NCBI GenBank assembly: GCA_039621445.1
Contig: CP154957.1
Span: 20,476,607 to 20,540,606 of the forward strand
Length of the DNA stretch: 64,000 nt
Reading direction: 5' to 3'
Origin: Euglena gracilis
Lineage: Eukaryota > Euglenida > Euglenophyceae > Euglenales
The position numbers and the translations under genes are program-made. The notes under the pieces are model-generated. The model had not been told where the DNA came from. It made no database searches and saw only the letters and a program-made list of their open reading frames with translations. Each line of letters begins with the position of its first letter. Within the stretch, counting starts at the first letter, position 1. Shown here piece after piece: positions 1 through 9,459 of the stretch.

Positions 1-117
1 GGGCCTTCACAGTCCATAAATTGCCCCCTTAAACGATCTGTCGCACGTAAATCCATCCTGGAAAGCCGTTCCAAACTGGCTGCATCGCTTGAGGGAACAC
101 CCTCACACGATCTGCCT

Positions 118-1010
118 ATTCATTTGCCGCTTTTGGGCTGGAGCATCGTGGTGGCCCCCATTAATAAATGAGGCTATACCCCAGGAGGGCATGTTTTTGA
201 ACTGCTTGCATCACTCCACGCCAGAGCCAAGATGGTCCCTAGCTTGCACAGTGTTTTCAGGGGGGACTTGGAACAACAAAAGGTCAACCATGCCAACATT
301 GACCTTGCTTCAGAAAGCTAAAAAGTTTGAACCGTTACACTTTCTCTCTTCAGTTACTATGTGCCCTCGTGGAGGAAATGGGGCTGCAACCCAACCAGCA
401 AGCCAGTTGGACCTTGGCCAAGGGAAATAAATTGTGTTTTCTGTTTTCCAGGAAAGAAACGCCTACACTGGTTGTTTGCTTATCCCTGAGTTTTCTGCTT
501 ACGTTTCGAGCAGATCCTTCAAAAGTCAAGAAATAAATGGTCCACATCTACGCCGAATTATGCAACACCAAATATTTTGAGCCTGGCAGCTGTACATGAC
601 CTTGTGCATACTTTAAGTCCGTCTACCATCAGACTTCGCCTTATCGTCCTACAAATGTTGTGTTTCCACAGAGGAGGGGATTTGGCTTCATCATTCAGAA
701 CATATCCTGTGTTTCAAAGACAAGTTTGTTTATATACAAAAATTAGACAAAGAGGCTGGAAAGTCCATCAATGGGAAGAATTGACCACCTGGCCAGCCCA
801 GCCATACATCAGTCCTGTTCATTTATCTCTTGAATATGTCAAGCGCACAGAGGTCCCATGACTGTGTGGTGCACACAGCACAAAAGATGCTGGTGTCACA
901 TTTTAAAAAACATTTGGTTTGAATTATGAGGAAGTGTGTAAGATTGGTAAGTGGAAAGATTTGAAAAGTTTCACCTCCCATTATCTGCGATCAAAGGCCT
1001 CCCAAAAAGG
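118..1010 (+). pseudogene. DIRS-type tyrosine recombinase, decayed (copy A)
   Basis: Remnant of the recombinase (integration enzyme) of a DIRS retrotransposon. An upstream piece (about 142-260) corresponds to the end of the methyltransferase-like region (VVAPIN). From about 327 (frame 3) and then 577-990 (frame 1) the recombinase can be followed: RLRLIVLQMLCFHRGGDLAS contains the first catalytic-Arg block, HSTKDAG (874-894) is the HxxR block and FTSHYLRS the tyrosine block. It matches copies C and D in this window block by block. Lesions: TGA at 859-861, TAA at about 904, a frame change near 540, and Lys where the other copies have the catalytic Arg (HSTRGAG). The recombinase is therefore inactive. 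The rest of the element lies left of the window. Confidence 0.75.
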
Positions 1011-1403
1011 GGCTTCAATGGGAATGGGTGCCAAGGAATTTCTTAAGCACCCCCCGGAGGGTCCAGCCTCCGGCTGGAAAAAAGGCTGTTGGCTGAAAAT
1101 GCGCTGCTGGCTGCCCCCCCCCGGTGGGGGCAGGGGGGCACCGGGCTGGAAGGGGCTGGGCTGGGCTGGGTCGGTGAAAAACAAAATTTTCTAACACATT
1201 TTCGCAGTTTTCGACGACTTGAGGGATAGAGCTTGCTGCAGACTGGGTGGCTTTGATGAGGGGGCAAAATGCATAGACAGGTGAGCTGGGCAGCCCATTT
1301 GGCTAGCCAGCCTTCGGCCGGCTGGCCCGGCCTTCGGCGGGCTGGACCGGCCTCCAGCCTTGCTGGACCCGACTTAGTTCAGTCGACTCCCGGGGGGGTT
1401 GGG
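1011..1403. other. G/C-rich spacer between DIRS copies A and B
   Basis: No gene seen. It holds C7-C10 and G runs and the phrase GGCTGGAAAAAAGGCTG, which recurs in the DNA-transposon region (for example 33.6 and 51.7 kb), so a degraded DNA transposon is likely at about 1030-1200. At 1307-1375 several imperfect stem-loops of the type CCAGCC-TTCGGCC-GGCTGG follow one another. Confidence 0.4.
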
Positions 1404-1532
1404 GACACATCGGACTCCGCACTTTGCCATTGTGAGGCCAGTTCTTGCTCGCTGGCGGTTTGTTGTGATTGTTTTTTGGGGCGCTGGTTTAGGAGGCTGC
1501 GCTTAGTGCCTGTTTTCGCTGGAGTTGGCTGA
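1404..1532 (+). repeat. 5' terminal repeat of DIRS copy B
   Basis: GACACATCGGACTCCGC at 1404 matches the outer end of D (GACACCTCGGGCTCCGC). The following arm, ending in GGAGTTGGCTGATTCC, matches the terminal arms of C, D and E. It is followed by TTTCCCTTCGACA, also found after the arm in E. Confidence 0.75.
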
Positions 1533-1813
1533 TTCCTAAATTTCCCTTCGACACCCAGATGGAAGGAAAAAAATCTACGCAAGAAGTCGAACCAAGAGAA
1601 GAAGTCAAGGCAACAGAACATCCAGAACACAGGGCCTATTAAACGTTTTGTCAAGTTTGGAAAAAAAAATACCTATTGGAGAAGGTGTTCTTCCTCACAG
1701 CAAGGTAACTGACTCCCTCGTTGAGAGCAGCATCTACACCAGGAATCTAACATTGAAGCTGTGGTCACGACCGATACATCTAGTTGAATTTGAGATTGAA
1801 AATATAGAATTCG

Positions 1814-2772
1814 ATGAACTATGAAAGGCCTACGAGCTCAGAAGCAACAGATGGACAACAGACTGCCCTAGAAGATACCGCTGGAGAACCTCCCGGTGCG
1901 GCCTCCATCTTGCAATCCGTGGCTTTCCCCGAAACGAATATTTCCTTTTCAGAAAATTCCTCAACCCCAAAAAGGGACAGCCACAGCCCTTGGAAATTTG
2001 TGCATAAAAAACCAAAGAGAAAACCAATATCAGAACCATTCTACCAGAAGTTGTGTCCAGTCCCCCACAAGGGGCAGCAATGGAGGACCCAAAGTGGTCA
2101 TCCACCCAAGTCCCCAGCAATTCAAAACCCCAGTACGGGGAGATGGAACGTGGGCCAAGGTGACCACGTCGACCAAATGCCCACTGGACGGGGCAAAAAA
2201 GGTCTGCCTAAATACCCCAAAATGTCCCCCATTGTCAACCCCTCAAAGGGGAATGGAGGGGCCCACAGAGGACCCTCCAAGGCTTCACATGCAGCTGGAG
2301 ACCCACATCAAATCAAGCCAAACCAGGCCATGGGGGCCAAGGCCCTTACAGCCAGCAATTTCAAGCCCACTGGGGGCATCTTTTTACAGGCCACGCGGGC
2401 CAAAAACTATCCAGCTTTACTGCATGGCCTTACTGCAGGCCTTACTGCATGGCCCAGCGCCAGGAAGACCACCCAAAGTGACCCGCACAGGCCCTTTCTT
2501 TGAAAAAGGGGGACAAGGTACCCACAGTCGACCTTGTGGAGGAAGACAGGGTACCCACAGTGGCCCTTGTGGAGGAGGACAGGGGACCCACAGTGGCCCC
2601 CCTGTCAACTCTTTTTGTTTTGCCAATGGAAAGGGAATGTAAACCCAAGGGGGGGACCCACAGAGGTCCCCCTATGGCATGTCTTCCAACAACAAGATCA
2701 GAGTGGAGGACAAGAGAGAGTGTGACAGATGCATGCACATCCCCTCTACAGTTTTTCGACAATCTCCTGTAA
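1814..2772 (+). pseudogene. DIRS Gag-like region (copy B)
   Basis: Low-complexity, basic, Gly/Pro/Gln/His-rich protein in overlapping open frames (1814-2503, 1896-2642, 2500-2772). The best anchor is SPWKFVHKKPKRKPISEP, which lines up with GPWQTVVRRPRKGQKQQP in copy D and GPWTTVVRKRRQRG in copy C. The section after about 2500 is a tandem array (unit near 30 bp, core CCCACAGTGGCCC). Several frame changes show decay. In intact DIRS elements this protein is thought to form the particle that holds the RNA. It is identified by position and by the GPW motif only; no zinc knuckle is visible. Confidence 0.55.
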
Positions 2773-2949
2773 ACCCAGGTGTTGCCATATTCCAAACCAC
2801 CCATCCGCAGGTCACAGGTCACAGTATTCATCCCAAAATGTTTATGGTATTGAAAATGGTCATCAACTGAGCCCACAACCCCACAAAACACTTGCTGGAA
2901 GAAATAACTTCCACGGAGGACAAGTGGGGAACACCCCCCTGCACCACAG

Positions 2950-3720
2950 ACTACAAAAGAAGCCTAAAATTGTGGAACAAAAATGCCACCCAGCAACCTT
3001 CCAACTAATAAAAGATGGCCTCCAACCCCCCTTGGGCAGAAACCCAAAGTTGTCCACCCACCCAAAATTCAGGGCAAATCTAAACCTGACCAAAGCAGAA
3101 AAAATTCTGTTGGATTACGAAACATCTGGGTCCATAAAAAGGGTTCAAGGTACAGGAACCCAACATCTAATTCCCTGGTTTCTAATTTCAAAACCAGAGG
3201 GGGGAGACAAAGTGCAGGTTCATAAGCGACTGCAGGGAAATAAACCAGCAGTTCCAGGTAAAACCTTTCAAGCTGCATCACAACCAGCAAATTCTTCCAA
3301 TTCTGGAAAAAAGCAAGTAGGCAGCCAAAACAGGCCTAAAGGATGCCTATTTTCACATACCACTGAGCCAGGCCCTGTGGCCATTTCTGAGGCATCAGGT
3401 GCGGGGCAAATTTGGGAGTTCCAAGCAGGCTGCTTTGGCCTGAACAAGCCCCAGATGTTCATGGGGGTCATGAAAATATTCGAAAAGTTGTGGAGAAAAA
3501 AGGGGCACCCAGATATTCATTTACATGGACGACATTTTGGTGGTGGCCCCCACCAGACACACCCTACTAAATCGTCTAAACACAGTCGTTGTGGATTTAA
3601 TCAAATCAGGTTCAAAATCAATGTAAAAAGTCAGCCCTGGACCCCACGCAAATTGTAAACCACCTGGGGTTTCAACTAAACTTCCAAAAAGGAAAGTTAC
3701 AAGTACCTCCCTTTCATTCA
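2950..3720 (+). pseudogene. DIRS reverse transcriptase, truncated (copy B)
   Basis: The stretch from HPATFQLIKDGLQPP through AEKILLDYETSG to HLIPWFLISKPEGG is nearly the same as in copy D and forms the N-terminal part of the RT. Further on, across frame changes, come LKDAYFHIP (motif A region), WEFQAGCFGLN (motif B region) and IYMDDILVVAP (motif C, intact YxDD). In motif A, copies C and D read IDLKDAYFH; here the codons give TGLKDAYFH, so the first catalytic Asp is Gly. The frame ends at about 3658. Homology to D's RT runs to CTCC at about 3710 and then jumps to recombinase. Confidence 0.75.
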
Positions 3721-4079
3721 TTCATGTGGCAGCAACACGTTTCTTTGTGAAACCTGGAGGCCCCCTTTTAATTTCGTTAAAACCCCCCACAAAGGCATAA
3801 GTGCTGATGTAGTGGCTTCCATCACAAAAACATTTTTAGCCCAATATGGGGTTACCCCCCAGGTGTGCGGACCCCACTCCACCAGAGGGGCAGGGGTTGG
3901 TTTGCTGAAAAATTAGCCTGTCGGCCCAAGAAGTGTGTGACATTAGTCAGTGGAAGGGGGTGGAGGCTTTTACAGCCCATTATCAAAGACTTGGTGCCCA
4001 AGGTGCTTTGGAGAACGCCCTGGCCCCCCTTTTTTCAGTGCACAGTGCACAATCTGGCCTCACAATGACAACGTGCACA
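3721..4079 (+). pseudogene. C-terminal DIRS recombinase remnant (copy B)
   Basis: Begins directly at HVAATRFFVKPGGPLLISLK, which in copy D lies in the last third of the recombinase. Then come VVASITKTFLAQYG and HSTRGAGVGLLK (HxxR intact), followed by a stop and frame changes through the tyrosine block (GGGGFYSPLSKTW is the shifted reading). The join RT|recombinase at 3710-3722 is an internal deletion of well over 1 kb relative to copy D. Confidence 0.75.
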
Positions 4080-4167
4080 GCCTGAGGTGTCTCGTACTGT
4101 CTCGAGGCAAGCCGAACAGGGAGGAAGGGACACCGAGGGTGAAGCACAAAGACTTTATGAGCCCGCC
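4080..4167 (+). repeat. Truncated internal complementary region of DIRS copy B
   Basis: CTGAGGTGTCTCGTACTGTC followed by the segment ending CGAAGCACAAAG-like and GAGCCCGCC corresponds to D's internal complementary region (plus coordinates 23734-23836, read in reverse). It stops at GCCCGCC (about 4167), where Ty3 sequence begins. Confidence 0.65.
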
Positions 4168-4800
4168 GTTAGAGAATTTAAATTATTTGACACGGTTTTC
4201 ACTTTGGGATCCACCATTTTGACCATGAAGTTTGACGAATGTCTTTTTGAGCAAAAGGTTCAAGTGATGGATACCTCGGCCTTCGATGCGGTCCTCGGTT
4301 CGGATTTTTTGTCGGGAAACGCAAGGTGTGGTGGAATTTTGCCTCAACCACCCCCCGAGAAACTCCTTTTCGATGACAAGTTTTTCCCGTTGAAGCACGC
4401 GAGGGTTGATGGAATTCAGGTTTTTGGATGTTCCGTGCGTTTAAAAAGGAGTCTTACACCCTTATCGACCAATTGAAAATGGAAGCTCTTGAGAAATTGG
4501 GTTTGAAAAGGGAAGATTTTGGTGTGGATCTTTTTGCGAATTTTGCCAACGCCCAAGCCAAGAAGTTTTGCACACGAAAAAACAATGCCTTTCACTACGA
4601 TTGAACTCTTTTGGGAAAGGAAGGTTTGTTGTGGTGCAACCCCCTGTTCTCCCAATTGGAAACAGTGGTGTGCAAGATCATCCGAGATCCTTGCAAAATA
4701 TGCTTGGTCACCCCGAATTGGAAAGGACCTTCATGGGAAAGATTGTTGAGCAAGATTGCCTGTGAGTCAGGGGTGCTGAGTGCCCTGGCAAGTTAGCTAA
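4168..4800 (+). pseudogene. Ty3 fragment F: protease end plus methyltransferase-like domain
   Basis: The first part (4168-4476) encodes a retropepsin-like C-terminal half: TLGSTILTMKF, then VMDTSAFDAVLGSDFLSGN, resembling the hydrophobic-ILGxDFL core of Ty3 proteases; the active-site DTG/DSG is missing, as the 5' part is lost. After a frame change the next region reads LIDQLKMEALEKLGLKRED, GVDLFANFANAQAKKFC, NAFHYDW, LLWCNPLFSQLETVV and LVTPNWKG...W. This VDLFA/NPP(F/W) pattern is the methyltransferase-like (Dam-type) domain seen after RNase H in the DIRS copies of this window. Here it directly follows protease, an unusual order. One more frame change lies at about 4605. Protease call moderate, methyltransferase-like call moderate. 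Confidence 0.55.
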
Positions 4801-5266
4801 CCTCAGGCGCTAACCTTAAAAGCTAACCCAGGCGCCCACAGAACTAACCAGGGGACTTGACCCAACCAGGGGCCTACAGTTTAAATGATGAAATAATTAG
4901 GATAATCCCCTCCTAACTGAATTTTAACCACTGACCACATTTTAACCACTGACTTCCACAGGGCTCTGTCACTACTCTGTCCTTTCTCAATCTGATTATC
5001 TATTTGCCATTGGCCTATTTGGTTCAAGATTCAAGCCAATTCAAGTTCGTCAAGATTTCACCGGAAGTGGAAGTTGATTATCTGTTCAAGTATTGGTGCT
5101 GTGATCTGAAGTGAAGTCTGAAGCAGGAGTTGTTGCTGCTGGTGTGCCTAAGAAGCGCCAGTTCGCCGGCACCGAAGACCTTCACTGACCACGACCACCA
5201 ATTTGAAAGCATTGAGCAAGACCTACAGGTGTTTTATACCCGATTTGTGACCCCCCAAGGACCCAC
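4801..5266. other. Spacer left of LTR element H
   Basis: No recognisable gene. 4796-4870 has repeated GCTAACC/GGCGC phrases. 5140-5266 has a short open stretch (QFESIEQDLQVFYTRFVTPQ) that may continue after element H at 13196, which would make it part of the host sequence (perhaps element G's Gag) interrupted by H. That continuity is an inference. Confidence 0.3.
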
Positions 5267-5582
5267 TGTGTACAAGGCGTATGCTTCTGTCCCCTTCCGT
5301 TGAGGAAGTTAGAATGGAAGCAGATCCTATTAGGATTTCCTAATGGGTGCCCGTTCTCTCTCCACAGGTGGTATTCTTTTATATTCTGTTTGTCTTTCCT
5401 TTTCTCTGGACCGGACTTGGTTATCCAGTCCGTCCTCCCTGCATTGCTCTGTGCTTTGCTTCTCGGGAAGTGGGAAAAGGGATTTTCTGTTACTCTGATT
5501 TTCAGTTCCCAAGTAGGTGCGCCAAGGCGAAAGCGAAGGCTTTTTGGGAATTTGGAAAGGAGAATTGGGAATCAGACGTACA
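5267..5582 (+). repeat. 5' LTR of element H
   Basis: About 316 bp, near-identical to 12882-13195 with a handful of substitutions and small indels (for example TATATTCTGTTTGTC against TATATATTATATATT). It starts TGTGTACAAGGCG and ends CAGACGTACA. A TATA-like CTTTTATATT lies about 120 bp in and is a likely promoter element. Confidence 0.85.
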
Positions 5583-5584
5583 CT

Positions 5585-5782
5585 TGGTAGCAGATTGGTT
5601 ACGATCCTATACACACTTCACAAACAGAAAGGCTACCAGGTTTTACACTTGGTAGCAGATTAGGTCACGATCCTACACATACAGCCCATACAGAAAGAAA
5701 TGCTATCAAGTATTACACTTGGTAGCGCTATCAAGTATTACACTTCCACAGATATCCTTACACAGATTGGTTCGATCCTACG
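5585..5782 (+). promoter_or_regulatory. Primer-binding region, repeated three to four times
   Basis: TGGTAGCAGATTGGTTACGA at 5585 is complementary to the 3' end of an initiator tRNA-Met type (compare TGGTAGCAGAGGATGGTTTCGATCC for the animal-type tRNA; three bases are missing here). Related blocks follow: TGGTAGCAGATTAGGTCACG at 5650, TGGTAGC at 5720 and CAGATTGGTTCGATCCTACG at 5763. Extra copies lie in the arms of hairpins (5632-5656, 5702-5726). Only the first is correctly spaced from the LTR. Confidence 0.65.
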
Positions 5783-5937
5783 CTGACTGGCAGCGGAGGG
5801 CCCCTGCACCGTTATTACACGGTCGCAGCGTCAGCTCCCGGCTTCTAGTCAACGTCTAAGCAGACGAGCAGGCTCCGGAAGGTTCTGTACGGTATTACCC
5901 GTTACAGCCCCTCTGGTGCCAGCACAACTGCTTAGTT

Positions 5938-7929
5938 TTGAGGGTTTTTGCTGTTTTTGTCATCAGAAAGATGCAAAGCACAGGCCCCAACCATAAATTC
6001 AACTATGCCTTATTACAGGCATCATTGCAAGACATTGACCAAGAAAATGGGGATTGGAAGCTTTTATGTGAAAGTGCTTCCAGTTCCCACGCCGAAGAGG
6101 CACAATTGGTTCAATTGTCAAGATTGCAACATTTGTCATCATTGACAGTGGTCGGCGATGAGCCCTCCACATCATTGGCTTCAGAAGCTAATGCGGCCTC
6201 TTCCGCACTCACCTTTCCACAACGGGGGTATTCGCCTCTGTCTGCGGCAACGGTGCAGCTGCGCACACCGGAGAGACCCGTGGTGATTCCGCCACCGGGC
6301 TTCTCTGGTGATGGTGGACTGGAAACCCCATGTTTCTTTCAACCACCACCCGTTCTTCCACCGGCAAGCCCTTACAGAGCTTTGCCACCACCACCCGATC
6401 TTGGGTGCTATCCCGCACTACCTTGGCAACCGGAGACTCGCCTAGTGGTACCGGAATTCTCCGGTACGTCCCAACCCATGGATGGCTATGGGAAGGGCAC
6501 TGGTGAGCTCCTTACCGCTGATGATGTGCAGGATATCGTTGCTCGGCTTCCACGGCATCACCCCTTTGTGAGGCAGTTCAACCATGTGCAACAATGTGTT
6601 GCAGATTGTGCAACCGCACTCAACAAAGTGCTCCAGTTTGATGAGGACAACCAAAAACATGTCTTCACCAAGCTGGAATACTGCTGGAATTACTTGCAGG
6701 AAGTTGGCAAAAATTGCCAGAGGAATTTCGAAAGTGCGGGTATTGATCTTGCAAACTTTCGGGAAACCTTTGACAAAATGTGCCAACAACTCCCGCAAAA
6801 CTTCCGGCAAATTAGTGAATGCATGCATGAGGCGGAAACACGGAATGACTCCAAGTTTCTGCACTTGCATGACTCACTACAACGGCTATCGGGACAAATG
6901 GAGTCCTGTTCATCCGCGTTGTTGCATTTGCAACAACAGTTGCATGCACGAAATTTCTCGTCTGCAACATCCAGCAGTGGTGGATTTGTGTCTATGGACC
7001 ACTTCACCACCCTATCCGCAACTTTCCATGAATCGCAACACCGCATTATGCAGTTGTGCGATGAAACGGAAAAGTTTCGGCAATTCCAGTCACAAGCCAA
7101 CGAGAATTTTGCTCCCCACACGTATGTGCGGCAGTTGGAGGAGCGACTTTCCCGTTTGGAGCAGAAAACCTGCTATTGTGACGCGAATCAGGTTGGATTA
7201 TCCAATCTGAGCGCGAAAGTAGCGGAAGTAGCACAACGGCAGGATTCCCTGTAGTTGCAGTTGCAGTCCGACATTGGCGGGATTAACTCGGCCATTGCGG
7301 GTTTGCAACAAAGCTATTCCGCACTTTCCCACCGAGTTCCGGACATTAGCGGTATTCAGACTGCTATTGGGGAACTCCAGACCCGGTATGCATCGGTGTC
7401 TACCAAAGTAACGGAAATGCAGTCTTTGCCTGCAGGTTCCAGTTCTCGGATTACCGAGAACCCTAATTTCAAGGCATTTTATGACAAAATGCTCACTAAC
7501 AATCAGGAAACCTTACAAGATTTCTGCAACAGCCTATTACGGCTTGAGGAATCGGTGAATCGGAATGCCCGATCCACGCAAAGTGAGATTACCAGGTTGG
7601 ATGAGCGAATTTCCGCGTTTTTGGATAAGCCACAACCCGAAAATTTGCCCGTGGGTACCACATCCGTGTTGTCGGATAACCCTGCACCGGTTGCACCCAC
7701 CACCACACCAACCAAGGTGACATCACCTTTGCAGATTCTCTCAAATGCTGTAAAAGCATTAATGGGACAACTCCAATTATTGGATAAGTCTCACGGGAAA
7801 CTTGTTCAATTTATATTCGCGCCGTTTACGAATTTCGCAACGGTGCCAAATTTGCCAGGCTGTGAATCCGCGCAGAGATACCCCCCCTGGTACGATGGAC
7901 TTTTTCCCCGTACCACCAAACATTTTTAA
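5938..7929 (+). pseudogene. Gag-like protein of element H (one in-frame stop)
   Basis: A single frame from 5938 to 7929 (663 codons), interrupted only by TAG at 7252-7254. The upstream boundary is uncertain: the first ATG is at 5970, and the frame is open from 5938. Residues about 60-170 are Pro-rich (PPPGF, QPPPVLPPASPYRALPPPP). About 190-560 is helical and Gln/Asn-rich with coiled-coil character (QHLSS, LHLHDSLQRLSGQMESCSSA, MQLQSDIGGINSAIAGLQQS). A CYCD motif is present but no CCHC zinc knuckle. The position after LTR and primer site, and before integrase, marks it as Gag. The last 40 residues run into integrase sequence in another frame, so the natural C-terminus has been lost with the deleted pol region. 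Confidence 0.7.
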
Positions 7930-8832
7930 TTCCCTCTGCATGGATTTTCTTGAACTTGAATCTTGCAAAGGATCAGATCACCAAATTTACGATTACGTTT
8001 TTGTTGTCGTCTGTCGGCTGAGTGGGTACATAGTAGCCATTGCATGCCGGAAAGCAGGGTTGACAGCCCAAATTTTGGCATCCATATTCCTGGAGAAATG
8101 TATCTGCTTAATGGGTTTACCGAACTAAATCGTGAGTGATCAAGATCACTTGATCTCTTCGCGGTTTTTCACAACTTTGTGCGGTTTACTCGGCATTGAG
8201 CAGCATTTTTCCATTATATACCGCCCGAAAGGCAATGGTAGAGCCGAGGCAGCCGTGAAATCCGTTGTCAATATGCTTCGCTTTTCCCTGGCTGACTCGG
8301 GTAAGAATTGGTTATCCGTTCTTCATTGGTGTTTATTTTACATCAATACCTTGCCAGGGTTGGTATTACCACACTCACCGTACAAAAAAAATTTGTTTTC
8401 GGACGAGACCCTCCGGCCATAGGGGATATCCCCTCGGAGAGACCCGCGCGAAGTAGCGTCAGCTGTGAAACGTGGTTTGCAGAAGTGGAATCACTCCGCT
8501 CCGCAGTCCAATCACGTAACACAGAAATTCATTCCAACAAACGGAAATCGTTTTTACAGAACTTCAACACACCTGTGTATAGTCCAGGTGACCGCGTGTG
8601 GGTACGGAATAACCGCACCCGCATGCAATCTTCCAAGCTAGATCCTCTTTGGCTCGGCCCATGCGAAATATTGGAGAGGTTGGGTAGTAGCGGGCGATAT
8701 AAAGTTGCCTTGCCCAACGGGATTGAGGACGTCCATATGGACGACTTCAAACCGTACCTAAGCCCCCCAGAAGGAAAAGCTATCCCCTGCCTATATTTCA
8801 AGCCCCGTTCCAGATTACCTTGTGGTCGATAA
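7802..8832 (+). pseudogene. Ty3-type integrase of element H
   Basis: Integrates the cDNA into host DNA. Visible features: the CC half of the HHCC zinc finger (CQICQAV), core MDFLEL (first catalytic Asp), VVVCRLSGYIVAI, then SDQDHL (second Asp) and GNGRAEAAVKS (Glu), followed by INTLPG and a C-terminal GPxxF-like segment (LDPLWLGPCEILERLGSSGR). The HH half of the finger is missing because the upstream pol is deleted. Lesions: TAA at 8126-8128 just before SDQDH; a frame change at the A-run near 8390; a second frame change at the hairpin 8817-8850. Confidence 0.85.
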
Positions 8833-8850
8833 GATAATAGACCACAAGGT
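8817..8850. repeat. Perfect 11-bp stem-loop at the integrase/chromodomain junction
   Basis: ACCTTGTGGTC (8817-8827), loop GATAAGATAATA, GACCACAAGGT (8840-8850). It contains the stop of the integrase frame (TAA 8830-8832), and the chromodomain continues in another frame right after it. Confidence 0.9.
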
Positions 8851-9007
8851 CGACAGGGGTGTGCACTACCGGAAAGTTCGCTGGAGAGGGTATGGGCCAG
8901 AGGAGGACACTTGGGAGCCAGCACCCAGTTTTGTTGGATATATCCAGCAGGATTGGAAGCTGTGGAACAAGCGCAATAACATAGACATAAACATAAACAC
9001 TTTCTGA
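8822..9007 (+). CDS. Chromodomain of element H integrase
   Basis: About 60 residues with [31 protein letters not shown] and FVGYIQQDW: the aromatic/acidic pattern of a chromodomain (YxVRWxGYxxxxxTWEP). In chromoviruses this tail of the integrase binds modified histone H3 and directs insertion into heterochromatin. It would normally be fused to the preceding integrase; here it is one frame away, separated by the 8817-8850 hairpin. Confidence 0.8.
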   Translation: MVDKIIDHKVDRGVHYRKVRWRGYGPEEDTWEPAPSFVGYIQQDWKLWNKRNNIDININTF

Positions 9008-9201
9008 AACGATTTCGTTTTGGAGAATGCGTGTGTTTTATGTGAATGTTTAGCGTTATACCCCTCCTGCACTTCCTTCTTTCTCTAACTTTCTCGCAGA
9101 GTTTTTGATTAAGATAGAAGCCTTCCTTTTTCAGTGCACCAGCACTCAAAGCGACTGACAACAAGGTTACCCTTAGTTGTCGTCGTCGTTCGGGTAGCAT
9201 C

Positions 9202-9459
9202 ATGCTGCCTGGGCGCGGACCTGGACCAGGTCCACCATGGCCGCAGCCTTCTGGCCCCCAGTACCCCCAGTACCCTCAGTATGCTGAGGCCCCGATTCCG
9301 GGTGCCCCACATGCTGAAAGGGTTGCAGCCCCGGAATTTTCCGCGGCTACCAGCAGCCGGTCCGCATACGCGGTACCAGATCCATCTGCCACCAGCAGCC
9401 GGCACCTCAGCCACCAGCGCAGCGCAGATCGCGCCTGCCCCCGTATGCGGGAGAGATGA
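9202..9459 (+). pseudogene. Pro/Gln/Tyr-rich leader of the extra reading frame
   Basis: ATG at 9202 opens MLPGRGPGPGPPWPQPSGPQ and YPQYPQYAEAPIPGAPH, then stops at 9459 in a frame different from the long frame at 9456. The downstream frame remains open upstream of its first ATG (…LPPYAGEM). This could therefore be the true N-terminus of the long protein, separated by one frameshift near 9340, or a separate short peptide. A palindrome (CTCAGTATGCTGAG, 9278-9291) lies inside. Confidence 0.35.

Larger units (their letters stand above)
1404..4167 (+). mobile_element. DIRS retrotransposon copy B, internally deleted
   Basis: A plus-strand DIRS element. It has a 5' end and inverted-repeat arm (1404-1532), a Gag-like region, an RT, then an abrupt jump to the last quarter of the recombinase, then the start of the internal complementary region (about 4080-4164), where it is cut off against a Ty3 fragment. 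Compared with copy D, it has lost the end of RT, all of RNase H, the methyltransferase-like domain and the first part of the recombinase. It is non-autonomous and dead. Confidence 0.8.

Noticed and set aside
5267-5582. LTR pair as a segmental duplication
   Set aside because: TG/CA ends, primer site after one copy and polypurine tract before the other, with retroviral-type domains between, fit LTRs better.
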